A DNA stretch of 64,000 nucleotides from Isoetes taiwanensis (GCA_021234155.1 JAJEKV010000085.1:4660036-4724035), one strand, 5' to 3'. Shown: positions 11,170 through 22,473, counted from the stretch's first letter. The notes: generated from the sequence alone by a model not told the origin. Numbers and translations: made by a program.

Positions 11170-13254
11170 CTCCCTCCCTCCCACCATTATGAAGAGATAT
11201 CGGGTGAAGTGAGATGGGAATCAAAAATGATAATTAGTGATGAGGATGTGGCTGAAGGTATAAAACACCTTGCAAATGGGAAAGCTAAAGATGTCCACGG
11301 ATTATGTGCTGAGCACCTGAAGTGGGCAGGAGAGACGCTTTATAGCAAGATTACCCAAATGTTCAATGCAGCTATGGTACAAGGGTTCCCCCAGGAATGG
11401 CAACTGAATAGAGTGGTCCCAATTCATAAAAGTGGAGTGAAAACAGATGCAAATAATTATAGAACGCTTATGGTGAGCAGTTTATTTTCGAAATTGTTTG
11501 CTACAATTATAGAGAGAAAGATAAGTGGTTGAGCTGAAAAAGAGAAGGTAAGGGCTGAAAAGCAAGCTGGGTTCATACCCAATAGGTCCACAATGGACCA
11601 TTTACTTGTCCTAAAAACCATCATGGATTCGGTGAAAGGTACAAAGATAGCGGCATACATCTTGTTTGTTGATTTCAAGAAAGCATTTGATAAAGTACCA
11701 AGGAAGCAAATTTGGGAAAGAATGGAAAAGCTGAATGTGCCTAAAGAATTACAGGATGCGGTACGGGTATTATATGAAAAAGTTTTGGTGCAACTATCCA
11801 TGCCTCTTGTATTGGAGATCCCGGACTATGTGGATAGCAATGTAGGGGTGAAACAGGGGTGCCCGATGTCTCCAACACTATTTGGGTTGTTCATTGATAG
11901 TCTGGAGGAGTGGCTTAGATGTCATGGGAGAGGAGGCACAACCTTGAATGGGTATGTTATACAGTTGCTCATGTATGCTGATGATGTTGTCATCTTTGCA
12001 CGCACACGAGAACATATGCAACAACATTTAGATTCATTGGCTGCCTTTTGTGAAGTGAATGGCATGGAGGTTAATCTTGAGAAGACCAATATCATGACAG
12101 TGGGTGCACTAAAACAGGAAAATTTTAAATACAAGGGGAAGACAATAGATACATGTGATTCATATAAGTACTTGGGGCTCATCATAAGCAGGAACCATAG
12201 GTGGAATACTTGCATAATACAAAGAATTGAAGGAGGTCTGAAATCCTTATATGCTATGCAAAGCATGTGTAGAAGAATCTCGCTTTGGAATTGGCAATTA
12301 AAAAGCAGATTATTTCAGTCATTAGTGCAAAGTGTTGTTTTGTATGGATGTGAGATTTGGGGACCGGGGCTGCCTAAATGCTTATGGGAGGATGTAGAAC
12401 AAGTACTAAAGAAATTCCCGAGACTCGAGTTAGGAGTGAAGATCCAAATGCCATATCAAATGATGCTAGCTGAATGCGGTTTAATGCCCCTTGAGGGTGA
12501 AGCGATACTCCAATGCATACGATACCTTAAGAAGGTGAGGAGAATGGATGGTACCAGACTACCATATCTTGCCCTGCAAGTAAGTGAACAAAAAGGATGG
12601 TTTTCAGATGTAAAAAAATTGTTAAAAAGATGGGAGATCAATTGGGAGGATGCAGTCCTGTATGATGGGGACCTTAGACAATGGGTATGTGGCATGGTGA
12701 AGCGGAAATTATGGCAGGGACCTCTGACCAAAATGTTCCTGTACAGGCAAAATATGAACCCAGGATTGGATATTGCAAGACACTTGAGTGAAGATATATC
12801 TGTTAAAAAAAGACATGCAATTAGTAGGATACGTCTAAGCTCACACCGGCTTGGAATTGAAGTAGGAAGATGGGGGCAGTCCATTCCCAGAACGATGCGA
12901 GAATGTAAGGTATGTGGTAGCGGAGATGTAGAAGACGAGGAGCATGTTTTGATATGGTGTCCAGCATACAAAATGATACGAGACTGTTTTGGAATAGAGG
13001 CAAGTGATCTTACTGCGTTTTTCCTACTCCAGGGTGATAAGATAGGGTCATACTTAATAGAAGTATTGCACTATAGAGAGATATGTATACACAATGTAAA
13101 TACTCTCTTGAATGAAAATGATGATGAGAGTGAGAGTGAGGAGTTAGATGAGGAAACTGAAACTCGTCTACTTTTTTATGAAGATATGTAAAAGTGTCGT
13201 CTTATAGGCCTGAGAGGCCTCCACAGACGTAATACATTTCATTTCATTTCATTT
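11170..13254 (+). mobile_element. 5'-truncated non-LTR retrotransposon (LINE) with CATTT tail
   Basis: A LINE ORF2 starts without its 5' end at about 11195 and stops at 13191, followed by about 60 bp of 3' UTR and a (CATTT)n tail ending near 13254. Truncation at the 5' end plus a short simple-repeat tail is typical of target-primed reverse transcription. The left flank (CTCTCTCTCC, 11159) and right flank (CTCTCTATGTCTCTCTC, 13253) are both CT-rich, so a target-site duplication is possible but cannot be fixed. The same minisatellite family lies on both sides. Confidence 0.85.
11195..13191 (+). pseudogene. LINE ORF2 reverse transcriptase, one in-frame stop
   Basis: ORF2 would carry endonuclease and reverse transcriptase. 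The endonuclease part is missing. Seen in order: the RT N-terminal region (GKAKDVHGLCAEHLK, WQLNRVVPIHKSG), a stop TGA at 11530-11532, then QAGFIPNRSTMDHLL, FVDFKKAFDKVPR, GVKQGCPMSPTLFGLF, the catalytic YADDVVIF (about 11974), and the thumb (KYLGLIIS). Near the C terminus is a CX2CX9HX4C zinc-binding cluster (CKVCGSGDVEDEEHVLIWC), usual in plant LINEs. The 532-codon frame after the stop is intact. Apart from the missing 5' part and the stop, the copy looks young. The clade is not assigned. Confidence 0.88.
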
Positions 13255-13289
13255 CTCTCTATGTCTCTCTCTGACTGGCTCTGATAGAA

Positions 13290-13562
13290 GCGTTGGCACC
13301 TTCCCCAAGTCAAACAAGGCCAGGACTTTGCGCGGCTGCCTCACCAGAGGGGAGAGGCCAGACCCCAGGAGACGGACCCCGGAAACGTTGCCGAGGTAGC
13401 CTTTTCTAGCAGCGCTCCTCCGGGAGGCCCTTTGCCAATGCCCCCCCTCCCGGAGCTCGGTTTCCCTATCCGACCGCGAATCCTCCGTTCAAGTAACCTA
13501 CTTCGAGCAGGTTCAATAAAATCCAAGATCGATCCGAAAGAACTTATCAAACCGCGAAGCAA
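13290..13562. repeat. Diverged single piece of the 1.12-kb satellite unit
   Basis: GGCACCTTCCCCAAGTCAAA, the CCTCACCAGAGGGGAGAG motif, CCTATCCGACCG and AACTTATCAAACCGC follow in the same order and spacing as within the 4488-9789 array, but with many more substitutions. It is therefore an old, isolated relative, separated from the array by the LINE and the GC-rich repeats. Confidence 0.75.
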
Positions 13563-14040
13563 ATGTGCTACATTGGCTCAAACATGCCATATAGGCTCAG
13601 ACATGCCACCTTGGCTCAAACATGCCACCTAGGCTCAAGCATTGCCCCTAGGGTCAAACATGCCCTAGGCTCAAACATGCCACATAGGCTCAAATTTGCC
13701 ACCTAGGCTCAAACATGCCCCGTGGCTCAAACATGCCAGTTGGGTCATAAAAATGCTCTTTCAGATGATGTATTATTTTTAAAGATGAAATATGATGCCG
13801 TTTTTTTTGATGTTTAAAATGTTGTGCCCCTAGGCTCAAACATGCCGCTAGGCTAAAACATGCCACATTGGCTCAAACATGACACGTGGCTCGAACATGC
13901 CACCTTGGCGCAAACATGCCTTATAGGCTCAAACGTGACATGTGGCTGGAACATGCCCCTAGGCTCAAACTTGACACGTGGCTCAAGCATGCCACATAGA
14001 CCCAAACGTGAAATTGGCTCAAACATGTCACTAGGGATGC
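13563..14040. repeat. Minisatellite of ~19-bp GGCTCAAACATGCC units
   Basis: More than twenty degenerate copies of GGCTCAAACATGCCACCTA are seen, with variants ACGTGGCTC, CTAGGCTC and TTGGCTC. They are interrupted by about 90 bp of AT-rich sequence (13742-13830). The same unit appears at 11127-11160 to the left of the LINE. A frame open through part of it (13860-14234) is a repeat artefact. Confidence 0.85.
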
Positions 14041-15286
14041 ATCAAAAAACAAGGGTCAGTCTCCTTAATTTCTGGTTGAAATTTTTTTTTTTCGTTCCGA
14101 GTTTTCACTTGCCGGCAAAATATCTGGTAGGAATTTTGGAGTTTCTATACAAGATCTGGCAAATACTCATTAGCTTCTGGTGTCGCATGACATACAATGG
14201 CAAATTTCTAGATAGAAGTACTGCGGTTTTTTAAGCATGGCCACTAAAGTCATAAAATTGCATGATTTATTTTAAGGATGAAATATGGTTTGGTATGATG
14301 ATTTCATACGATTTCGTATAATAAATGGGGTTATCATTGATGGCGCAGCATCATGGGATGGGGGCATGGGATGACGTGACGATAGCCAATATATATGGCA
14401 CTAGATATGTATCCCATATGATAGAGCCAAAAGCCCAAACTTTGTCATGTGCGAAATTTTAAAAATTAGGCAATATAAGGTAGATAGATAGATTTTTAAA
14501 TAGATAGAGATGCAACAACGAGGTGAGTGGCTGAGATTGTGATCCAAGCCTTTGGATCCCATTGGCCCATACGAACGGCTGAGATTAGCAAGCCAGATTT
14601 ATCCCTGCCCTCCGATTTTTGCCGCTTCAATCTCCCTCCTTTTTGGGTTGCCCCTAGGGGGGCAAACCCTCGTTTATATGGGTATGTGGGCATATCCAGG
14701 TATATGCCGGCATATGCCTAGCATATACTGGTGACTGCTAAAAACTGGCTGGTGCCTGTAAGTGCTCGGTCATCCAGCCCATTCCTTCGCAGGCGGAAGG
14801 ATCCCTCGGAGACGTTGGGAGATGTTGGTAAATCCTGTTTTTTTTCTTGGAAACCCCTTTGTTTCAATGGCCGAAGATGTTTTCAAATGCATCGATGATG
14901 CTTTTGCATTTTGTTTCCTGACAAGGAGGCCGATTCTAAAGCGCACCAAAGGCCAAATTTATTTTTTTATCACTGGAGTTCTGAGTACAAGCGTCTTGCA
15001 TCATGGATAAAGGAAGAAAGCAAAGATTGAAGGTCTAAATTCGCCATAAAGCAAGAAAGCAAAGATTGAAGGTCTGGCAAAATCATGAGCCATGGAGCCA
15101 GAAGCAAAACATGGTGTTTCTTCAGAACCTGGATGTTGTTCTGGTCTAGAAGATGAGGAAGAATAGGGCACATCAGGATCTGCATGAAATAGTGTTAGAG
15201 TTGCATTCATGAAGCGTGCTGTTTCTGGAGTTGGCAAATGGAGAGGCGCTCCGCCCAGAAAAAGTACTATTCTCTTCTTCTTATGA
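14041..15286. other. Intergenic stretch, no gene recognised
   Basis: AT-rich sequence with short open frames but no recognisable product. Around 14640-14735 several GGCATATGCC-like short palindromes occur. Around 15000-15090 an 'AAGCAAAGATTGAAGGTCT' segment is duplicated in tandem about 45 bp apart. Confidence 0.4.
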
Positions 15287-16147
15287 TCAATATATTATAT
15301 TGAATTTTGTAAAGTAACTCAAAAACGGCTTTGGTGAATGAAATCCCTGCAGATTCTCTAAGCTCAGATGGCATATACAAAGAGGAAGATCCAGTTCAAG
15401 GTCCAATTCAAGGTATCTGTCCTTTGGATCATTCCAGAGTGTTGTTCCAGGTAAATTTTCAAAAATGTTGAAGCTACACAGCCACCTTAGCATCATTCCC
15501 TTATGAAAATCAGCTCGTTTGCACTTTGAGAATGGCATGTGTTGTAGGACACTCACGTCTGAGAAGTGAGTGCTCCATAACTTGCTGAAATGTGATTGAG
15601 AAAGAGGCCGACCTCCAGTAGTTTCTAGGATGGAGTTGACCTCTTTAAGGCACTCTTTTTGGATATAATGTTGTGGCAACACCCTTTGCACCACTCGCAC
15701 ACCGTGCTCGTTCACCTTCGACTTGTGGGGCATAGATTGAGACATGTATCTCACAAAGTTCTCGAAGACTGCAATGGCCTTGAGAGTGTTTGCTCTAGGT
15801 TTCAAAGTGAGTGCATTGCCATGTTGGAACAACCTGTGCCCTTTTCTAACCTGCTCCCAGTATCTGTAGAATGAAGACTTGCTCATGCCAAGAATCCATC
15901 TCAATGCTCTCATACATACCTTCAGGCCCCTCAATTGATATAGTAACCTTCTTGTGTTTTCATCATAGCTGGAATTTCTACACAAGGAGTAGATGAAATT
16001 AATCCTATCTTTCTGAAGCTGTCCAATGTATTGGGACCTTATCTGCACGAGGTCATCCACACTGTACTGGACTGTGCAATCTAGGTTGCAACACTCTTGT
16101 CCCCTAATTGCCTCTAGGTTTTCTTTGGTTGGGGCCATACTTTCCAT
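15287..16147 (-). CDS. Transposase-like protein, N-terminal part
   Basis: A 286-codon minus-strand frame. It opens with a Cys pair (QECCNLDCTVQYSVDDL), then GLKVCMRALRWILGMSKSSF at about residues 74-95 and PFSKCKRADFHKG near residue 205. From memory, this order of a Cys cluster, a VCxxxxRxILGxSxxxFY helix-turn-helix and a later Cys/His cluster occurs in a group of putative DDE transposases of early plants and invertebrates. No catalytic core is present; the frame ends in AT-rich sequence without one, so it is truncated or continues through introns I cannot place. Start choice: the Met at residue 4 (MAPTK) may be better than the first. The 5' end overlaps the plus-strand ORF at 16108. Family assignment is inference. 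Confidence 0.5.
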   Translation of the reverse strand: MESMAPTKENLEAIRGQECCNLDCTVQYSVDDLVQIRSQYIGQLQKDRINFIYSLCRNSSYDENTRRLLYQLRGLKVCMRALRWILGMSKSSFYRYWEQVRKGHRLFQHGNALTLKPRANTLKAIAVFENFVRYMSQSMPHKSKVNEHGVRVVQRVLPQHYIQKECLKEVNSILETTGGRPLSQSHFSKLWSTHFSDVSVLQHMPFSKCKRADFHKGMMLRWLCSFNIFENLPGTTLWNDPKDRYLELDLELDLPLCICHLSLENLQGFHSPKPFLSYFTKFNIIY

Positions 16148-16533
16148 CCTTTGGTGTTGGTGACAATGGTTTGCCTCGGGAGATCATAAACATAGACAGT
16201 GATTCAGATGGCGAGTTAGTGGCGGATTTGCAGAGTTGCAATGTAAATAGTGCTGTCAGGAAGGGGTCCGAGTGCTTCCATCTTCATGTGGACGTGGAAT
16301 TGCTATCAAAGGAAGTGCTCAGCGGAATTAGAGATGTGACGGATAGTCTCTGCAATAGTTTGCAGCGTATTCAGGATGCTCTGGAGTGTTTGGAGATGGA
16401 GGATCTGAAGATTTCACTGAGGCAGCGACGATCTTTTCGGGGACATGTCAATCTGCTCAAGGGGGTTCTTGTGCGCCATCTTAATGCATTGGATCGTATG
16501 GCGGCCAGGCATCCTGGAACTATACAGGCCTGA
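16108..16533 (+). CDS. Hypothetical protein, helical, head to head with the transposase-like gene
   Basis: A 141-codon frame with sensible composition from about residue 25 on: an acidic patch (INIDSDSDGELVADLQ, residues 27-42), then a helical region rich in Leu, Arg and Glu (SGIRDVTDSLCNSLQRIQDA). It ends with TGA at 16531-16533, followed by 3'-UTR-like sequence to about 16720. The first 13 residues overlap the 5' end of the minus-strand gene, so the real start may be an upstream exon or a later codon. No family recognised. It may be the second ORF of the same transposon. Confidence 0.35.
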   Translation: MPLGFLWLGPYFPSFGVGDNGLPREIINIDSDSDGELVADLQSCNVNSAVRKGSECFHLHVDVELLSKEVLSGIRDVTDSLCNSLQRIQDALECLEMEDLKISLRQRRSFRGHVNLLKGVLVRHLNALDRMAARHPGTIQA

Positions 16534-16839
16534 AGACCTCTGATGGCTTCAGCATGAATGGAGTTGTGTTACAGTCTTGCTGTGTTGTTGGTTTGAAGCT
16601 TCTGTCTGTAAATATTGTGTTGTGAAGAGACTTGCTGTGGTCGTCATGCTGTCAGCGGCAGCATGATGTTTTGTTTTTGCTTATAATATAAAGGTTGGTT
16701 GTTCTTCGTTGTGATATCAAAGTTATCTATACATGGTGTGAAAAATTGCTGCCGTTGTATTTGAATCATGATTTTCATGTATTGGTTTTTAATTCAATGG
16801 TTGGGGATTATTCAATGGTTTTGGGGATTGTTTTTGCAA

Positions 16840-17905
16840 TGGTTGGGAGGGAAAAATATTAAAAAGGTTGCAGTTGGCACCTTGGAGTTATTTGATTTGG
16901 AAGGAAAAGCAGTAGAATTAAAGGATGTCTTATGTGTACCAAGCTCAGTTAGGAATTTAATTTCCATCAGCTAATTAGTAGATATGGGATATATTGTCAA
17001 CTTTTACAGGTTGCAATGTACTATTTTATTTGACAATGAAATCAAGTTTTTTGGAAAGAGAGTTTGAAATCTTTTTGATTTAGATAATTATTGTCTGCCA
17101 ACAGTTAATGCTATCATGGCATCTGATATCAATACATGGCATCAAAGGTTATGCCATATCAGCAATAAAAATATCGAACTTATGATCAAACAGGGATTAA
17201 TTGAAGCAAGTGAATGTAGAGGAGATAACAGGACCTGTTATGGATGCATGGTTGGAAAACATACAAGACTTCTTTTTAAAAAATCACAAAAGAGGGCAAA
17301 CAGAATACTGGATATTGTACATATAGACTTATGTGGACCACTTAATGTGAGAAGTATTAGAGGCAAAAGGTATTTCATCACTTTTATTGATGATTTTAGT
17401 CGAAGAACCAAGATTGCATGCTTGAGAACAAAAGATGAGGCTTTTGAAGCATTTAAAACTATTTTAGCAGAAATGGAACTTGAGACTGGAAAAAGAATTA
17501 AGTGCTTGCGATCTGACAGGGGTGGGGATTTCATTTTTTTTTTTTGAATTCAAAAAATATTGCAAGATCAAGGGAATTAAAAGGCAATTAACATATAGGT
17601 TCTCACCACAACAAAATGGTATGGCAGAAAGGAAGAATAGAATAATTTTAAATGCTGTCAAAGCAATGCTCAAACTACAGGCTTGCCAAACTATCTGTGG
17701 GAAGAGGCAGCCAAAATTGCTGTAGAAATCCAGAATATGTTACCATCTTCAAGTATTAATGGTGCTCTACCAGAGATGCTTTGGTCTGACACAACACCTG
17801 TTCATGTTTCAAAGGAGCAAAGGAAAAAGCTTGATGATAGGGCTAAAATTGGATACCTAGTAGGATATGATGAGCAATCCAAGGCCTATAGAATCCAATA
17901 AAGAG
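16840..17905 (+). pseudogene. Copia integrase
   Basis: Integrase inserts the element cDNA in the host genome. Seen: VLCVPSSVRNLISIS (pre-integrase), a stop, the zinc-binding HHCC module (WHQRLCHISNKN ... CYGCMVGKH, 17146-17265), DIVHIDLCGP with the first catalytic Asp, CLRSDRGGDF with the second (17505-17530), then a frameshift at a T10 run (17534-17545), and the catalytic Glu in QQNGMAERKNR (17612-17640). The C-terminal region (RAKIGYLVGYDEQSKAYRI) ends at a stop at 17899-17901. All catalytic residues survive but the frame does not. Confidence 0.85.
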
Positions 17906-17912
17906 GAAATTA

Positions 17913-19194
17913 TTGATAAGCAGGGATGTAACATTTGATGAGTATCAAGTCTACAAAGATCATAAAACAGTTGCTACTGCAGTAAGACAAGAAGAAGAAA
18001 AATTGCCAAAGTTACTACAAGGAGAAAATGCTGACATTATTGATGATGATGACAGTGACACTGTTATTTCGCAGGGGCATGAAGAAATTAATGCACAAAC
18101 AGATAAGGATGCTTCTAGTCAAGATACAGGAGGAGAAATCCGAGAGGATACAAATGCAAAGGCACATCATGAAAGAAGGAGAGACACTCAAATTCTACAA
18201 GATGAAGCAAAGGTAAATACTGAACTATATGGCAGGGATTCATCTGGAAAAAGTAGAAGATTAAAACATATTTCTGCTGAAATAAACTTAACTGAGATAT
18301 TGGCCATGATAGACTTTGAAGTACCTAAGACCTTTAACGAGGCAATAAGAGGTACAGACTCAGAGAAATGGAAAATAGCTATGGAAGAAGAATTGAATGC
18401 ATTTAAAGGAACTGAGACATTTGAGTTAGTTGACTTGCCTAAAGGGAGAAAAGCAGTAGGATGCAAATGGATCTCTAAGATCAAACAAGGAACAAAAGAA
18501 CATTCTCTAAAATATAAAACCAGAGTGGTTGCACAGGATTTTACTCAGATTAGGGGAATTGACTATGAGGACACCTTCTCTCCTATTGTAAAAATGGCAA
18601 GCATAAGAATGTTACTAGCAATGGCAAATGCTAGGGATCTAGAAATCCACTGTATGGATGTTACTACAGCCTTCCTCAATGCCAAATTAGAAGAAGATAT
18701 TTATGTGAAACAGCCCCATGGTTTTGAGCAAGGGAGAGACAAAGTATGGAAGTTAAAAAGAGCTGTATATGGGTTGAAACAATCACCCAGACAATGATAT
18801 ATACATGGACAGTTATTTAAAAGAACAAGGCTTTATCAAACTCAAAGATGTTGGTAACTTATATATGTTTAAGGAAGGTTCAGATTTCTGTTACATTGCA
18901 CTATATGTTGATGACAATATAATGGTCAGTAGTAATCTAACCATTCTGCAGAAGTGCAAAGATATCTTGAAGAGCAGATTCAAAATGACAGACTTGGGAG
19001 AACTTAAGAAATTTTTAGACATAGAAGTTTACAGAGATAGAGGCAGAAAAATTATGACACTCTCTCAAGGATCAAACATAGCTGGAGTACTAAAAAGATT
19101 CAAAATGGAAGAATGCAAAATTGTTAAGACATCTATGGTACCAGGAAACAAGTTGTCTAATGAAGATTGTCCAAAACTGAAAGGGAGAAGTTAG
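17913..19194 (+). pseudogene. Copia reverse transcriptase
   Basis: Frame 17913-18797 holds an acidic linker, then WKIAMEEELNAFKG, KWISKIKQGT, RVVAQDFTQIRGIDYEDTFS and MDVTTAFLNAKLEEDIYV, ending in a stop right after VYGLKQSPRQ. After about 8 bp and a frame change the text resumes at 18805 with FIKLKDVGNLYMF and the catalytic YVDDNIMV (about 18904). It runs to a stop at 19192. RNase H should follow but is missing because the element is cut at 19242. Confidence 0.88.
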
Positions 19195-19242
19195 AGGCTG
19201 ATAAGTTGCCCTATCGTGAACTAATAGGGCAACTTAGGGTGA

Positions 19243-19772
19243 TAGTAGGCTCGTAGGGTGATACCTTGAGTCTGCGTGTCCGGAAGGCTATAGTGACGCC
19301 ATAGCATCTGCAAAGTGTGCACAGGAGGGGCGGATGGAGTGGACAACCCTAGCCGATGTTCTATGCCAGCCAACGCCATGTCAAGATTCGGTCTGCTGAT
19401 CTCTTGAGACCTAGCCGTCAGTCGATCCTCACTGGAGTATGAGCCGGGGTAGAACCATGGGCTTGGGGTGTTTTCCTTAGTATTAAATGCATATTCTTTG
19501 TTGTTGTCACTTGGATGGATGTGCCACCCCTCGGGGTGGTAAATTATGCTATGATTATGCTGTGTGCTAACCTTGTATTCACGCTTCCGCGACGTAGGAG
19601 CCCCATTGAAGGCGTGGGCCGAATGACCCCTCTGTGTCCTTCACTTGAGCATCTTCCTATAGATGGCCCGAGTTAGACAGAGGGCCCTGCTCATGGTGAG
19701 TTGGTCGCCATGGAAGGGGAAAGTCCCCGTATGTATACGTCCGAGTGTCGTATATGTTCAGGGAGCGTCACA
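19243..19772 (+). repeat. 5' LTR, 3'-terminal 530 bp only
   Basis: Aligns without gaps to 36891-37420 of the 3' LTR, with eight substitutions counted by eye (about 1.5%). It ends in GCGTCACA, the LTR terminus. The upstream 1,088 bp present in the 3' LTR are replaced by copia sequence. The join near 19236-19243 shows no LTR terminus, so the break is a deletion or recombination rather than a clean insertion. Confidence 0.92.
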
Positions 19773-19773
19773 G

Positions 19774-19785
19774 TGGTATCAGAGC
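19774..19785 (+). promoter_or_regulatory. Primer-binding site matching initiator tRNA-Met
   Basis: TGGTATCAGAGC lies one base after the LTR end. It is complementary to the 3' end of plant initiator tRNA-Met, the usual minus-strand primer of plant Ty1 and many Ty3 elements. It shows that the sequence to its right is true internal retroelement sequence and not flank behind a solo LTR. Confidence 0.93.
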
Positions 19786-20452
19786 CGTGATTTCGGTTAC
19801 TCGAAATCATAGCACTGACCAAACCCTAACTCGCTAGTTCGGTAGTCAGGAGAGAGAGTTTAAGCTAGTGTGATTGTTTAGCTCTCTGATGTTTGGTTTG
19901 GTGCTAGGTTAATGTAATAGAATGTAAGTTCTTAAGAAGTTTAGGGCGACTGGAAGACCCAAGTTTGGAAGGGCTATAACTTTTTGTAGGTAGCTCGGAT
20001 GAAGGCGAAAACGGTCCAATGGATCGGGTACCTCCCAAATACCCTAAGGGGCACGTCTCCCGAGGGCGAACAGACAACAGCTGGCCGCAAAATCAAAAGG
20101 GGCGCTGCTGTCTTCGGAGGTGTTTTTCTCGACGAGTTGAGGCCGTATAAGGATCGCAGCGCCCCATACGGTCGTGCGTATTTTTATACGCGCCTGTTTA
20201 AAAATAATAATAAAAAAAAAAAAATTGAATTTTTTTTAAATAAAAAGTGAACGTTGGAATTTAAATTTAAGTTACTTTTTAAAGGCGTGTTTCTTCTGGA
20301 CGACCTTTTCCGCCATAGCCGTCGGACCTGAGCTCTATTCCTGCCATAGTCGACCTTCCCTCACACCTCCCAACCACCTTAAACCCCTAACGCCTTCGCC
20401 TACCTTCCGGCGCCACCTGTTTCAGCTTGAGCGCCCTACTTCTTCCTCCCTG
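19786..20452 (+). other. Leader between PBS and ORF A
   Basis: About 670 bp without a supported gene. It has an AAACCCTAA telo-box-like string at about 19822, an A-rich run at 20204-20247 and a CT/CA-rich stretch (20330-20450) that looks like a plant 5' UTR just before ORF A. Confidence 0.45.
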
Positions 20453-21466
20453 TTGCCCATCGCCAGTGCTACGATGCCGCGCTTCAAGCTGACGGTCGAC
20501 CTAAAGAAGATGAACGTCTTCCAGCTGTATAGCGTCTTATTAGACTATCTTTCGAAGGAAGACCCTATGATCGACACTGTCCTAGACCTTTTGGTGAAGC
20601 ACTTCATTGAAGGCCGTGGAATCCCTTATCCCATTTTCCATTTCAATGATCGCTTCCTCATGAAGCTCAATGCTGCAGACCAACCCTATACCTTTGTGGA
20701 ACAGCCTGATCAGGCTTGGACCTTTGTTAAGTTCTACCCGCAAGCCGGTCCCGAGGAAGATTCCGCCGAGCTCATTCGGACGGAGGCCCAGAGGATTCAG
20801 CACCTTGCAAGAGTAGAGGACCTTCAACAAATAGCTGGAGCCCTACCAGAAGCGCGGGCCAACAACTTTTATTACCTTGGTAAAGGCCATGTACTTATAT
20901 ACAGGGACCATTACTACCTGCCCACCTTCTTGGAACGAAGACTTGCATGCCTTTGTTTTCGAAGATATTCCACCTAGCTTCACCCAGGATCGTATGGACC
21001 TAGTACAAGCGGACATGCGGGCTCGGCCGGCCAGGTATCATACAGAGATCGCCAGGTGCATACAAGCGCGGTTGGACAAAGAGGCCCGGGCTGCTGAGAG
21101 AGAGAGAGGCTTCGTAAAGAAGAGGAGGATGGCCAAAACCAGCAGGGCGGGGGTCAACAAGTTGATCAGCAGGAGGACCAGCAAGTTGATCAACAGGGAT
21201 ATCAGAACGTTGACCAGCAGCATGATCAAAACGTTGACCGGAACATTAACCAAACGGTGGATCCAACTGTTGGCCAGCAACAAGATCAACCTGTAGAGCA
21301 GGGCGGAGCCAAGAATAGGAAGGCTACGGAGTGGGGTAACAGGAAGCTGAAGAGAAAGAACACCAAACCCGTTAAGGGAGGTGTGGATTACAAGACCCGA
21401 TTACAAAAGAATGCCGCCATTGCCAAGAAGACATCAGCTCAGAGGCGGGAGCAAATCGTGCAGCGG

Positions 21467-21625
21467 GCCAAGCATCCAACAACCGGTGGGAAATCCCTCC
21501 CATCGCTGAAAGCGACCCTCAAGCCGCGAAAGCCCCATAGATATCGACCGGGCACGGTAGCACTTCGGGAGATACGTAAGTATCAGAAGTCTACCGAGCC
21601 ATTGATTCGTCGGCTCCCTTTCCAG
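21467..21625 (+). other. Histone H3 tail end, alpha-N and alpha-1 segment (5' half of the split H3 fold)
   Basis: Codons from AKHPTTGGK through [21 protein letters not shown] to LIRRLPFQ match the H3 region from the K9-K14 tail to the end of alpha-1, with a shorter tail between TGGK and KPHRYRPG. The match to H3 is near residue-for-residue from [17 protein letters not shown]. The frame continues into the transposon as QQSLK and stops. Confidence 0.92.
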
Positions 21626-22197
21626 CAACAAAGTTTAAAATGAAACGCACTAATTTGCTCAAAACGCACTTCAAAAGGAATCTTTGAAAGATTCCCTAAA
21701 ATCCCCCCAAAAAGGTCCCTTTTCATGGTATATTTGTGACAAGTGTGACAATTTGAAAATTTTAGGCATCATTTTTGAGGGGGGGTGTGAACTTAGCTTC
21801 CATTCAAAATTGTTTGACATCCCTTTTTGGCCCCCTAGTTTGGTTTGAGAAATAGTAATATTTTAAAAAACTAAACAAAATAGACATTGAAAAAAACAGC
21901 AAGCACACTAAAGTGCCAAAAAGGTATTTTATTCAAAGTTTTCAAAATCAGTACAAAACTATGAACAAAACTGTAAAAAATGCAACGCATTTTGACATTG
22001 CCTCATTGAAGCAAACATTTTCACATGAAAGTATGCCTCATTGAACAAACTTACACTTTGAAGCGCAAGTTGGAGTCGAAGACGCTCGCTCTTCGTCTTA
22101 TATACTTGCTCTTATTTGCTCATCCGTCTTGCTATAGACTTATGTATACCGCGATGACAATGCGTGGACATAACGTCTTCAAAATAAATTTCTGGGT

Positions 22198-22473
22198 GGT
22201 ATAAATTTATACCACAATAGGTAGTGTTGTGCGGATATAACATGCCAGAGAGTTCGCATGGTATAAATTTATACCGCAAATGGACTCGAGCGGTATAAAT
22301 TTATACCGCAAGAGGACTCGAGCGGTATAAATTTATACCGCGAGAGCTCTCTCGATTCACTGCGAGAGCTCCCACGGTATAAATTTATACCGTGAGAGCT
22401 CCCTCATTATACCGCGAGAGCTCTCTCGGTATAAATTTATACCGCGACAGCTCTCTCGGTATAAATTTATACC
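22198..22473. repeat. Cluster of GGTATAAATTTATACC palindromes
   Basis: Perfect 16-bp palindromes start at 22198, 22260, 22292, 22324, 22376, 22428 and 22458, plus a half copy at about 22406. Further copies outside the cluster start at 23868 (one mismatch), 23891 and 24599 (one mismatch). Most are flanked by CG and separated by GAGAGCTC(T/C)CTCG, which is itself palindromic. Spacing is 30-32 or 52 bp. All copies seen lie inside the nested TIR element. Confidence 0.92.

Larger units (their letters stand above)
16768..19242 (+). mobile_element. Ty1/copia retrotransposon fragment (integrase and RT), truncated at both ends
   Basis: Plus-strand frames carry, in copia order, the pre-integrase region, integrase and reverse transcriptase, with at least five frame breaks. 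No Gag, no RNase H and no LTR is present. The right end stops inside the text after the RT (LPYRELIGQLR) and passes directly into the truncated 5' LTR of the next element at 19243. The left end fades out near 16850. It is therefore an internal fragment. Confidence 0.9.

Noticed and set aside
19999-20250. 83-codon frame in the retroelement leader
   Set aside because: Ends in a Lys/Asn low-complexity run from an A-rich tract; no family and poor coding composition.
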